NCBI GenBank assembly: GCA_032358165.1 | Contig: JAALGY010000017.1 | Span: 2,666,001 to 2,730,000 of the forward strand | Reading direction: 5' to 3' | Length of the DNA stretch: 64,000 bases | From: Diplosphaera chodatii | Taxonomy: Eukaryota; Chlorophyta; Trebouxiophyceae; Prasiolales; Stichococcaceae | Shown: one piece after another, positions 50,902-62,355 of the stretch | Numbering within the stretch: the first letter of the stretch is position 1 | Layout: the number at the start of each line of letters is the position of its first letter | The notes under the pieces: model-generated | What the model was told of the DNA's origin: nothing | Database searches by the model: none | What the model saw: the letters and a program-made list of their open reading frames with translations, nothing else | Program-made: the position numbers and the translations under genes

Positions 50902-51607
50902 TGCCTTTGGCCTGTTAGCAGCATGTCTGCACTGCCCACACAGCAGGACAGTCATGTGGCAGTTGCGGCAGATATGTGCCCGAACACATCCTCCTATACA
51001 GTGCAACCAGAGGCGCAATTTGGCGCAACTTGTGCGCAGCTACTCGGTCAGCAGCCGGGGTTGTTCAGCCGCAGGCTTTTCAAGCTAGACCAGCGAAGTC
51101 TGCACGTAGACATCCGTGGCACTGACGTCGACACTGGTAGGGTCAAGGTGGCGTGCGAGAGGTTGATGTTTTGGTCCCAGCTGAGCTGCTGCAACGTCCA
51201 CATCATAGGGATTTTGTGGCAAAGCCACCAGTGCAGCAGGGTTCGGGCAGATGCAGCTTCAGTTTCGTACGTTGACAGCGAGGAAGGGGTGTACAACATC
51301 AGCTGCCCTTGTCAATTTTGTGTGCTTTGCAGCAGCTGCTCGCCTGCTTTGGCTGCGGGCGCTCCTGTGCTTATGCATTCTTCCATGCATTTGTCGTGTG
51401 TCTGACTTGCAAGTGCTGCAATTTGCTTGCCATGTGATAACACCAAAGCTTTCGAGCCATCACAGTTTGTGGCACTCCTGAGCGTGTCCCTTGCCATGCG
51501 CAACAAAGCTGTTGGGTATCACTTGCTCGCTAAGATACTGCATGTATGCCTTTATGGACGTCAACTTCGGCATGGTAGTGCAGTACCATCTTTCTGCACA
51601 ATCAGCC
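50902..51607. other. Intergenic between convergent S40-like and COPB2 genes
   Basis: 706 bases between stop codons, presumably both 3' UTRs. It is less GC-rich than the exons. Open frames here lack any recognisable domain. Confidence 0.4.
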
Positions 51608-54600
51608 TCATGCCGTAGCCTCATCGTCTGCCTCAGCACCATCGAGGCCCCAGTCGTCATCGATGTCCCCAATGTCCTCATCTCCAAGCTCCTCGCCATA
51701 CTCCTCGCCCACGCCTTCGTCCTCGTAGTACTCCTCCTCCTCGGTGGCGGCGGCGGCGGCGGCGGCGTTGTTGGGGTCCGCGGGGTGCGCCGCCGTGCCC
51801 GGCGGCGGCTGGGACTCGTGCAGCGCCGGGCTGGGCTCGGGGGCAGCGTCCTCCTCCCCATCCTCCTCATACCTGCAGATGCGCGTGAGTGGCCTCAGCA
51901 CTCGACACAATGAGGCAACGCTTGCCGAAGGGTCCTGGGCGCTGGTGCAGCATCATTGATGCCATCTTCCTGACACCTGCACCCCCGACAGCAACCTCTG
52001 CCAGGCCCTAGTGCAACCTGAAGACGACGCACACCAGGTGCTGGTGTAGCGGGTCTGATACACGATGAGTGTACACACCGATACCACACACCAGACGAGG
52101 CCCCAAGCAGCGCCTTGTCAGGGGTGGGGAAGACCTGCAACATTGGCCTACACTCCGGCAGGGCTGTGTTGGGCTCTTCCGTCCCACCCTGACAACTGTC
52201 AGCAGCGGTCTGACTGCAAAGACTGCAAAAGATGGCGGCTGTGCAACCTTCACAAATCCAGCTGCGACCTTGACCTCATGCTGCGCCCGCAGTTGTCGTG
52301 CGAGTCGACCACTGCGAAGATGGCAGATCTGTGGCACACGGAAGTCTCACCCGCCCTCGGCTTCGGCGCCGGACTCGAGGTAGGAGCCGTCGTCATACCC
52401 GCCGTTCTGCGCGCCGGCGGGGATGCCGCCGCCCTCCGCTGGCGCTGCAGGGTGGCCACCGTCGTCGCCTTCCTCGCCATCATGCAGGCCCAGGGACTGC
52501 ACCGCGGCGACGAGGTCCTCCGCCATCTGGCCCGCGTGCTGCTGGTATTCGCTGGCCGGCGATCGCTTGGCCAGCCGCTGTGCCTGTGAAGCAGAGAGTT
52601 CCCCTCCTTCGAGGGCTCAAGGACCGGCCATCAAGCCGCCGCATGCTCATCTTGAAAGGCCGGTTCAGTGGTCTTCCATGTGCCACAGAGTTTGCAGCTG
52701 TAAGTGGACAGGGCAAATGCACTGAGGGTGGGGCGTAGGCCTCGGTCAACATGACCGCCGCATAGGGCAATTGCTCCACGTCAGAGTGCAGGCTGCCATA
52801 CCTGACGTAAGCAAGCCATCCTCCTGGAAGCTGCTATTGTTCGGGCCTCAAGCAGAGAGCAAGGCCCGGGTGCACCACACCTGCAGCTGCTCGGCCTGCA
52901 GCGCCTCCGCCATGTTGGGGAACAGGTTGGCGTACTGGGAGGGGTCCGCCAGCGCCTCCGCCGCCTTGGGGTTGATCTTCCGCAGGTCGTCCCGCCACAG
53001 CTGCACCACCTGCTCATTTGCAAATGGCGTCTGTCATGGGCACCATCTGCCATCGGGAAGCCCTCCTGGCACATTGGTTGGGCAGGCACCAATAAACAAC
53101 TGCTGCAGTAATGCATGCCCATGTGCCATCATTCAGCATTCTTAGGCCGGACGACAGCAAAGACAACGTCGGCTTCTTGGGGCAATGCAGTGCATGAGCA
53201 GCATCCACTACATCCGAGGAGCAGTTGCACCTCGGTGATGCGGGAGGGCAGGTAGGTGCGTGTGAAGAAGGCTGCCTCTGGCACACGTCCCGCCGACACC
53301 AGCAGATCCACACACCTGTACAGAAGAGCAGCACCTTAGTGGCCGAAAGTAGCCTCGATCCAGCCAACAGACAGCGACTGTGGTCATGCAGCCTACCATC
53401 TGTCACAGTTAAGTTCGTATCCTCATGTTACATGGGCTGTTGGGCAGCTGCTCACTCTGCAAGGTCTGCTCACTCTGCAAGGTCGCCGAGCAGGAAGCGG
53501 GCGACAAAGGCCACGTTCAGGCGGCCGGCTGCCTCGGCGGCCTCGATGAGCTTCCGCAGGCCGGTCACATCGCCTCGCGCCGATGTCAGCAGCAGCAGCC
53601 CCGACAGATCGTTAGCATTGTTGAGGCACTGCTCCGCCACCTGTGTGTGTAGTGTGCAGCACAACAGTGAGGAGGCTGTATCTGCATCCAGCGCGAGGGG
53701 CATCTGCAAGGCGCTCTGCCGAGTCTGCTCGGCAGGGACCCACGAGTGGACAGGTGACTTGAAACAGTGCAGACCAGAGGTGCTTTGCAAGCACTGCTGC
53801 ATGCAAAGCGCTTCCAGTGGACAGCACGGTGCTGCATTGACAGGGCGAGGTGTTCAGCAAGGCGCACATCCAGGCGGCCGGAGGACATCGCGAGCTCGCC
53901 CAGCTGCTTCCACTTGGCCTCGGTGCCCGCCGACGCGGTGGCAATCTCCAGCGCCACCTCCAGCTCTCCCAGTTGCACCTGCAGCAATTTGCATGTGAGT
54001 CATGAGAGTCGGTTGACCAAGCACCTAATTAAATCTCGACCCAGAAGGCAGAAGCCGCCATGCATGCTCTGCTGTATCGCTGCTCCCCAGGGGCCCTTGT
54101 GAGTAGTCTGTGTGCACTGCAAAGCGCTGTCCAGCGGGTGCACACCGCGAGCTCGAAGCGGTAGTCAGGGTCGGTGGCGACCGAGAGCGCCTGCTCTGGC
54201 AGACCGCGCGCCTCCAGGAACTTTGCCACGTTGTTCAGCTGCTCCTGTTGACAGGAAGCAGCACTGCGTCAGCCCCGTGGAGATCATGCGCTCAAACATA
54301 CCAGACAGACATGGCTGGCGACAAGCAGGGTAGACATGCAGGCAGGGCGCCTGCCGCCTTCGCAGAGCATCATGCATGGAGAGAGGCGCACAGATCGACA
54401 GGCGGGCCGAGTACAAGGTGTCAACTTACATCAGGATGATGATGTGGGTGGCAGCCGCAAGGCAGATACAGGCCTCGTTCCAATGGCCAGTGGCAGCAGT
54501 AGAGCAAAATCAGGTTTGCACTGGCCGGTTGAAACCACAGGCGCACCTTCGGGATGGTGGGCAGGATGGCGGCGGCAGCCTCCTCATCGCCACGCATGAT

Positions 54601-57600
54601 CAGCGTCTTATACTCGATGAGCGACAGCAGCAGCGTGTAGGACACGATGCCAAACTCCTTGTCGATGAGGTACACGCGGGAGGTGCCGGCCAGGTAGCCC
54701 AGCAGGTACATGGGCCGGTCCAGGTGCGCCATCGTCGTCACCTGATGGCGGCCGGCATGCGCTGTGAGCACGCTAGTGCAGCAGCAAGCGTACATCCAAT
54801 GCAAAAGTTGCTTGCCAACTTGGTGCATGTAATGAGGTGCAGTTTGTGTGTCAAGCACGACTGTTGATGAACCAGGCACAACATCCATGCAGGACACCAC
54901 CGATGTCCATCTCACAGCAACTGCAGGTGCTACAGGCAGAGGGCACCGTTTTGCTTATCAACTGCAACATATGTAGCAGTTGATCTGCCAAACGTTACCC
55001 ACGGCCTGCACGCGAGTGGCCAGGAGCATATAACAGAGACTGGAGGGTGTTTCCCATGACACACCTCGCTGCCGACACAGTAGCACAGCCGCCAGGCGCT
55101 GTTGTTGTAGATGAAGCAATCACCAAGCCACAGGCCTGCAACGTAAGGTGAGCAACAGGTCAATGTGTTGGAGCGCAGATCACCTTGACCGCTGCCTGGT
55201 CCAGTGACACTCTCCATGCCAAAACAGACAGCACATCCAACAGCTTGTGGCCGCAACTTCCAGGTTAACCTACGGCAGCCTGAGAGCAGGACAACTAGGA
55301 TGCAACTGGCCAACACAAGCCTCTTGAGTTCCTGAGTGTCCTCACCGCCACGTGCATGCTCCGCCACCTCGTTCAGCAGTTCGAAGGAGTCCTCGATGCC
55401 GTCCTCATCAGGCTGCACGCCAGCCTCCATTGCTGCCGCCACCACCTGCAACCAGTCCACATGGTAACCTCAAGTCACCACAACAGCGAGTCTGCTGCTT
55501 GGTCCATGCAAGTCAAGTCCTCACGCAGTTCCAATAGGTACTGTGAGTCCAAAGCACATATCGAAGCAGAATTGGGCCACTGTCACGCACCTCGCGGTCG
55601 TGCGACAACACATAGAAGCACGACTCGCTGAGGATGGCCACCAGGTCGCCATTGTCCGACCACTTGACGTTGCGCACAGCCACATCGATGCGCCTGACAA
55701 TCTGCATCATACGACAGCACCTTTAACCATGCATGGCAATGCACAATGGAGCCACCCTGCTGTTAAGGTTGTGTGGATCAGCCATGGTGTATGATGGAGT
55801 GCTTGGTGCTAGCTTCTAGATGTGTATCGACACTGAGTGACACGAAGGGTGCCGAGCATCAGAGAGCTCTCACTGTGGCAGTGTCCCAGTCGTAGAAGGC
55901 AATGAAGTCGGCGCCGGCAATGCCCAGGAGCGCTCCGCCGTAGATGGACTCGATGCTGAAGCCAGGCCGCACCTGCGCCACCTCCTTGAAATTCTTGAAG
56001 ATCTTCACCTGCGTGCTGCCCTCCCTACAACACAGAGCATCGGCAGTCAGCCTCAAACCGCGTCACTAACTTCAGGCAGCTGGAGCAGCGCTGTTGTGAT
56101 GTCGCCCATATGTGTATATTTGGGCACTGGCAAATGCTGGTGTCAACAACGTCGTGGCTTTCATGCAGGCTTTCATGCATGGTGGTGATCAGAACCCATC
56201 GCATCCAAGCAGATGCTTTGGAGTAGCAGAGGTCAATGCTGGGCACCGAATGAACAGGGTGCACACCGTGTGGCATACACTGATGAGTCCTCGCCCCAGA
56301 CGAACTCCTCGGCTGGGCCAAACGCCTTGTTGCGCCATGCGAGGGCGGTGTAGATGATAAACTCGCCGTCGCCGCACACGGTTACGAAGCGGCCGTTCGG
56401 ATTGTGCACCAGCGTCTGGGGATACAGGTCGCAGCTGCCCAGGTCCTTGGCAGCGAGTGGCAACCGCTCCCCGTCTACCTGCAAGCCATGCCCAATACCC
56501 CAGTAAGCAAAGTGTACATGTATATATGCGGCATTTCCCACTTGCACCGTGACCAGGCCTACACGTCAGGTTGTGTGACATTGGGAGGCGCACCTCCTCG
56601 GCATCTGCGCCCAGGGCCTTGATGTTGACGGTCTGGATGTCGTTGTGGCGCGCCCAGATGATCTTGCCAGCGGCGTCCATGCTGGCGACCGGCTCCTCGC
56701 GCCCGATCTTGATCATGACCGCACCCTCATCGAAGCCCATGGCCACCCTGAGGACATCAGAGCACTGGTTAGTCGATAGACTGTGTTGAAGAGTCAGTTG
56801 CCCTGCCATCAGGTGATGTGCTGAGCAGGTTATCATCAGGCGCCAGTCAACCGGGGATGCAGACTTGCACACGGGTGTGCACCGCCTGGGAAGACTCACG
56901 AATTGGAGCCCTTCACATAGGCCAGCGCCCACACGCGCTCCATGCCGTAGTTCAGGGTGTTCTCCAGCCGGTAGGTGGTCGAGTGCCAGATGCGCACCGA
57001 GCCATCCTCACCGCCCGTCAGAATCACCTGCAGGAGACACATCCGGGTCAGTTTGCAACCTCTGACGGGAAGATGCAAACGTCCATATAGATATGTATGC
57101 CAGAACTCCTTCCACACACAACCACGCGCTTGGAGGTTTATGCATGACAAGATATCCTACCGGCAGCTCTGGGTGGAACATGACGGCTGACACATTGTGC
57201 GCATGCCCCTCCAGCGTCTGCACGCACGCCTTGGTCTGGTAGTCCCAAACCTTGGCCACGCGGTCGTCGGCACCAGATATCAAGAATGGCCGGTCACCTG
57301 TTGGATGCCAGGAGGCAGATCCGTGCATATTCTGGCGGTGCAATGGCAGGCGCCAGATGTGGCAGCAATCAGCTTCACAATGATGGAGCAGCAGGCAACA
57401 TGAGAACGTACCGCCAACAAAGTAGTCTACAGCGTTGACGCCCTTTTCATGCCCCTCCAGCGTGAAGTTGGGCGTGGGCTGCCCCAAACTCCACACCTGA
57501 GGATGCGAGAGACAGAAGTCAGATGTCAGAAGAACATAGCGCTGCCTGTGAGTCAATCTTTCGGGCGTTCGTACAATACAGCTAAGCTGAAGTGATCGTG

Positions 57601-58967
57601 TGTGAATCAGTGCTGGAGGGATTGTGTGTGATTCAGCTCGCACCTTGACTGTACGATCCAACGAGGCGCTGGCAAAGGTGTTGGTGTCCTTCGGGTTGAA
57701 TACACACTGCATGACATAGTGAGAGTGCCCCTCGAAGATCTGTGTGCACGCCCACCCCTGCAGCAGGCAACAAACGATTAGCTGTTCAAAGTTTTGTGGA
57801 CTACCAGGTGGAGGATGTGCATCCCCGGCACAAAGCTGTGCATCAGATCACGAGCAGACACATGCTGCTCACCTTGTCCCAGTCCCAGAGCTTGATCAGC
57901 ATGTCGTCGGAGGACGACAGGATGTATGGCAGTACCGGGTGAACTGCAATCGACCTGTGGCAGCATTTCCTATTGTTCAAACCCCTCGAACCTGTTGCAT
58001 CTGACTTCTCGAACATGCTATGTATGACCCTGCATGTGTGAAAATCGGCAGCTACAGCACACCATGTTGTCGACACCGCTGAGCACCTGATGTAGTCTGT
58101 GTGCGCCTCGAACGATTTGATCTTCTCCATGGTATTGTGATTGTACACACGGATGAACATGTCATCGGCGCCCGCGACCACCCACTGCTTACGCGCCACG
58201 AACTTCGCTGTGCGCACTGCAAGTGCAGGAGACAGATACCTCTTCATTGTGAGCCCTCCTTAGATGCATGTCAGAACAGACCTGACAATGTCATACCGTA
58301 TGCGTCATTTTGCAGTCACACTGTGATCGTGACAAAGCACGGCATTCTGCCACCAGATCCAGCACCTGGCAGCTCTGTGACTTCGAAAGACTTGACGACC
58401 GTCTGCAGCATAGCATTGCATGCTCAGCACACCATATCCGGCGCCATGTGCTGTACTTGCTCGGCCTCATTATGCCAGGTACATGCCGCAACACCTGCTT
58501 ACCTGGTCATTGTAGTTCCAGATGTATACGTTCCCGCTGTACAGATTCGCAAGCAGCCTGCACAGCCAGCGCATGTGTCGCATCATCCTGCTGCCTGGAA
58601 GCACAATGTGCCAAGAAGCCAGGCACGCTGTGTCATTGTTGCCATCAGGCGTGGACTTTGCTGCGCACTTACCAAGGCTCTGTCGGATGAATGTCGACTC
58701 CCTTGACCCGATCGGTCCGCTGGAAGAAATGCCTCTGCAGCAGCACAATGTGCGGCATTCAACCGCAAGGTCCTTGATCTTGCACACCGTACTGCCAACC
58801 TTGCATGCACCGAGAGGGTTGCTAAAGAACCCTGCGACGCTCGCAGTCACCTTGACGTCCAGCCGAAGAGGCTGCAGACAGAGCAGCAGCAGATCGTCAG
58901 CACATCTGCATTACAGCCAGGCTCGAAATGTGCAGGCACAGGCGCACAGCGAGATGTGGCGTACCAT
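51608..58967 (-). CDS. COPB2: Coatomer subunit beta-prime (COPB2), 25 exons
   Basis: COPI coat subunit that recognises dilysine cargo for Golgi-to-ER traffic. Coding exons: 58967-58965 (ATG only), 58871-58851, 58734-58673, 58557-58503, 58402-58366, 58216-58087, 57954-57873, 57757-57644, 57496-57412, 57297-57161, 57027-56900, 56747-56594, 56478-56267, 56024-55874, 55701-55591, 55445-55346, 55135-55065, 54741-54547, 54244-54146, 53978-53868, 53640-53474, 53315-53231, 53009-52881, 52583-52351, 51872-51608; 978 residues. WD40 repeats fill the first 300 ([95 protein letters not shown]). A second propeller and alpha-solenoid follow ([53 protein letters not shown]), then a Gly/Ala-rich stretch and a Glu/Asp-rich tail. 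All phases agree. Confidence 0.97.
53451..53484. repeat. 18-bp tandem duplication carrying a COPB2 splice donor
   Basis: The unit CTCACTCTGCAAGGTCTG (53451-53468) is repeated at 53469-53484. On the minus strand each copy contains the CTTGCAGAGTGAGC exon end and donor. Only the first donor met by the transcript (boundary 53474/53473) keeps the frame, because reading into the second copy meets a TGA at once. Confidence 0.85.
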
Positions 58968-59445
58968 GGCTGCAAAGTGTCAGCACTCTGGCCCGAAGGC
59001 CCTCAGTGTTGTGGCCCTTCCAGTGTGCAGTGCTGTGTCCAAGACCCCACTGATCAACCTGTTGCCAGTGTTGCACAGCACCTCAGCTCGCCCGGATCAT
59101 GTGCAGCAGCCGTTGCAATCGAGCAGATCCTCTTTGACACACTCCTGCAATCGGTGAGCAGAGGGAAGTCGCAGCCCCTGCAAGCGAGCGATGCAACTTG
59201 GCTCTGCCCAAACCAAGCGAGAATGGGACCAGGGGTGCCACCTAGTGTCGATAGGTCAAGACCCAACTGGCCGGGGGAAATGTCGTAATACAACCCTCCA
59301 GCTTCATGTCACTCGGTGCGTTGCGCTGCGTTGTGTCGCATTCTGCTTGCGTGTTGGATTTCCCGCAGCCTCAGGTGTTGCAAATTCGCTTACCTCGAGC
59401 CCCCTGCAGCGTGCATCGCCGGCCGCCAGAGCCCACAGGCTATTC
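58968..59445. promoter_or_regulatory. Divergent region between COPB2 and eIF1
   Basis: 478 bases between opposite start codons of two housekeeping genes, so a compact bidirectional promoter is likely. I could not identify specific elements. Confidence 0.4.
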
Positions 59446-60866
59446 ATGTCCGCCGCTGTGCTGCCCGCAGGAGCAGAGAACTTCCAGCCCGCTGGCTTTG
59501 GTGAGTTGACCAGCTGAGAGGCTCGCCGCCCGCATGTAGCGTCAAGTCTGTGTCCGGATGTTTCCAATGTATGGGGCGGCTTGCAGCATGAGCCCAGGCA
59601 GCGGGCCCAGAACATTTCTCCAATCTGACTGGTCAAGTCAAACGGAGTCAGGGCGCGCAGTCTTTTGCGGCAGCTGCTCCCTTTTCAGACGCTAGCGAAC
59701 CTACAGGACTGTTGTACTGAATGTCCTGGTAGGGCCGGGGCTCGGCTCGCAAGCTGCTGACACGGATTACCGCTGACCTGTGATGCCTGCACCTGTGCCT
59801 TGCACAGCAGGCGCTTTGTAGGTACTAACAGCTTCTCGCGCTCGGCTCAAAACGTCCGTAGTGCACTTGGCACCCCGTGCTGCCTTTGGTGTCGCATCAA
59901 ACATCTTTGCTCAGTTGTTGACTGGCTGAGCTTGCTCGCTGTTTAAGTTGCACAGTCACATCACTGCAGCTTTGCGTCAGGCAACCATATGTTGTCGCAT
60001 CACTCGTTCGTGCCGTGCGTCTGCTGCACAGGTTGTGCAGTACCTCAGTGCAACACGACTGCTCCGCCGTCTGCCTGACAACTGCGACTGTGGTGATGAC
60101 ATCTCGCTGCAGCCCCTTTTAATCCTGACCTGCGCATGCCTCCTGCTGCTGCAGACCCGTTCGCGGACGCAGCGGAGGGTGACGACTCGGGCAAGGATTA
60201 TGTGCACATCCGCGTGCAGCAGCGCAACGGCAAGAAGAGTCTGACGACCATCCAGGTAGGGCACGCTTTGCTTCGATGACGCTTTGCATTGGCTCTCTCT
60301 GCAAGTTGGCAAGACTTCATTGCAACCGTAATACTGGATGGGCTACTTCTTAGCACTACGCTGGTGTTGCAGGGCCTGGACAAGTCGTTTGACTACAAGA
60401 AGATCCTCAAGGCCTTCAAGAAGGGTGAGTGCAGAAAACTTCTGCAGAAGCGTGAAGTATGCTCTGCGAATTGAAGTGCAGTCACATCCTGTGTTTGCAG
60501 CTGCTGTGGTCATCTTCGCAACTCCGCGGCCCGAGCTGAAAACTGAGCTGGATGCTGCAGAGTTTTGCTGCAACGGCAACGTGGTGGAGGACTCGGAGCT
60601 GGGGCATGTTATCCAGCTGCAGGGCGACCAGCGCAAGAATGTGAGCGGCTTCCTGGTCGCTAACAAGCTCGCCAAGAAGGTGGGTGTCCAGGGCAATGAC
60701 GCATACGCCTGCTCTCGCTCCTAAGTGTACTGAGGACGATATTGAATACAGCACCGAAAGAACGCATGTAATGTGGGTCTTGAACATATTCGGAGTGGTT
60801 CCTGTAGCACTTGAACACATTTGTCCATTGATGTTGCAGGACGTGGTCAAGATTCACGGCTTCTGA
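59446..60866 (+). CDS. eIF1: Translation initiation factor eIF1 (SUI1)
   Basis: Small 40S-bound factor controlling start-codon fidelity and scanning. Exons 59446-59500, 60155-60255, 60373-60424, 60561-60679 and 60840-60866 give 117 residues, close to the usual 113. Seen: the SUI1 domain with FADAAEGDDSGKDYVHIRVQ, RNGKKSLTTIQGLDKSFDYK, KEFCCNGNVVEDSELGHVIQ, LQGDQRKNVSGFL and the invariant-type ending KDVVKIHGF. Exon 1 encodes only the variable N-terminus (MSAAVLPAGAENFQPAGF). The start is the first Met in frame and gives the expected length. Confidence 0.97.
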
Positions 60867-61327
60867 GGTTGCCATTGTGGCGGTGTGGTAGCAGTAGCCG
60901 CTGTTGCGGCAGCAGCCGGAGGCGTCCTGTGGGGCGGCTCAGGACTGGCGGGCTGCTATCGAGTGGCGGCGGCTGGGAAGCAGAGCAGCTTTCAGTCTGA
61001 CGGGACAGCAGCTGCGCATGCAAGTCTGCCAGGTGGCGTGCTTGCAGCGGCAGGGGCAGCATGACCGACACAGCAGCCGCGCCCAGCTGCAGCGAGCCAC
61101 TTATTCTTGAGCATCCTGGCGACAGGACTCAGCCGCGCTATTCTCGCTGCCATTGTTGTGTTGCCTCAGACATCTTCCAAACGCTGTGGCAGAGCAGAGC
61201 TCCTGAGCGTTGCAAGGCTCGATAGCCACCTGCTTGGCTTTTCACATCGATCCTGAGCTGATATCAGATATGTAACGGTTTTTGTGCGAATATGTGCCGT
61301 GGAGTTCACCATCATATTGCATCTTAT
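60867..61327. other. Intergenic between convergent eIF1 and NAA38-like genes
   Basis: 461 bases between stop codons of convergent genes. A TGTAA element near 61269 could be the eIF1 polyadenylation signal. No coding exon was recognised. Confidence 0.4.
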
Positions 61328-62078
61328 TTACGCTGATAGCATTCCCGATACTTGCTCGCTCTCCCCTGGCATGACCTGCATGCAACCCATACGTGCTCAA
61401 CAGCAGAGTTCCCATTCTGACTCAGCGTTGAACGGTTCAAGCCGAACATGCAATGCACTCACCAGCAGTTGACATGATAAGCGCTGTTCGTGAGGCACCA
61501 ACACCAAGCCCATATGGTGCTGCTTGCCGCTGCCGTCACTGCAGATACCATGCAGATAGCTTTAACCGTGCTGCAGACGGCACGGCATGCAACAGCCCAG
61601 GCACAAATGGACAGCAACAAAGCTGCATACCCGCGAGCCAGCTGACTTGTGTTGTTCATAATGATGTTGCCCAGCTTGTCTAGGCAATGGAGGTCTCCCT
61701 CAAGCACACGACCGTCCTTCACCCCTATCTGCACAGTCCACCAAACTCCCGCTGTGAAGGGGTACGCCGCTTGTTGATACTGATAACGGTTGGTGCCTCT
61801 AGGTCATGCCATGAACCTGATGTAATTAGAAATGATGTGGGTCTCATCAGACAACCCCACACCTTCAGTCTACGCCCCATAAGCTGCGCCACCTGCTGGA
61901 CTGGCGCTGCCCGTTCTGAGCTGGATGGAAGCCCGCTGCCCGGCAGTTCTGACTTGCCCGACCCCAACTGCTGGGCATCTGTCTCCCTGTCGCCACGATG
62001 CATCTCGATGGGGCTGTCAGCCCTCACCCTATCAGCACCGGCCTGCTCCTCAGCATGTGCATGCATGGGCGCTGCCAT
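61328..62078 (-). CDS. Sm-like protein, NatC auxiliary subunit NAA38-like
   Basis: Exons 62078-61863, 61728-61631, 61529-61463 and 61375-61328 give 142 residues in frame. Residues about 60-130 form an Sm fold: VQQVAQLMGRRLKIGVKDGR, VLEGDLHCLDKLGNIIMNNT (Sm1), then HHMGLVLVPHEQRL (Sm2). An MGLVLVP-type second motif, rather than the IRG of the LSM2-8 ring, fits the NAA38/LSMD1 group, which binds NAA30/NAA35 in NatC. The N-terminal 60 residues are hydrophilic and variable. The second exon's donor was chosen at 61630/61631 because only it keeps the Sm2 strand in phase. Alternatives are LSM8 or another Lsm relative. The start could be Met at 62078 or 62066. Confidence 0.7.
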
Positions 62079-62355
62079 GCAGCCTGCCGTCCACGACCAC
62101 GAACAAGCCCCTGGTGACGACGTGCAGCTGCTACTCAATAAAGCACATACGCAGCGTGCGGCAAACTGACGGACGGCGTGACCAGCTGCAAGCCTGACAA
62201 ATGAGCAATGTGATGGTGTCGGAACATTTGGAGGTCTCATTGAGCCATTGTCGATTTGCAGCTGCTGGCCAGCACGCGTCCTTCAACTGCGTTGGACGTC
62301 CTAGAACTGTGGCTGCCGAGATATCGCTGCTTGGCTGATCTAGCTGCGCACGGCA
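62079..62355. promoter_or_regulatory. Short divergent region between NAA38-like and CysW genes
   Basis: Only 277 bases separate the two presumed start codons on opposite strands, suggesting a shared bidirectional promoter if both starts are right. No specific element was identified. Confidence 0.35.
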
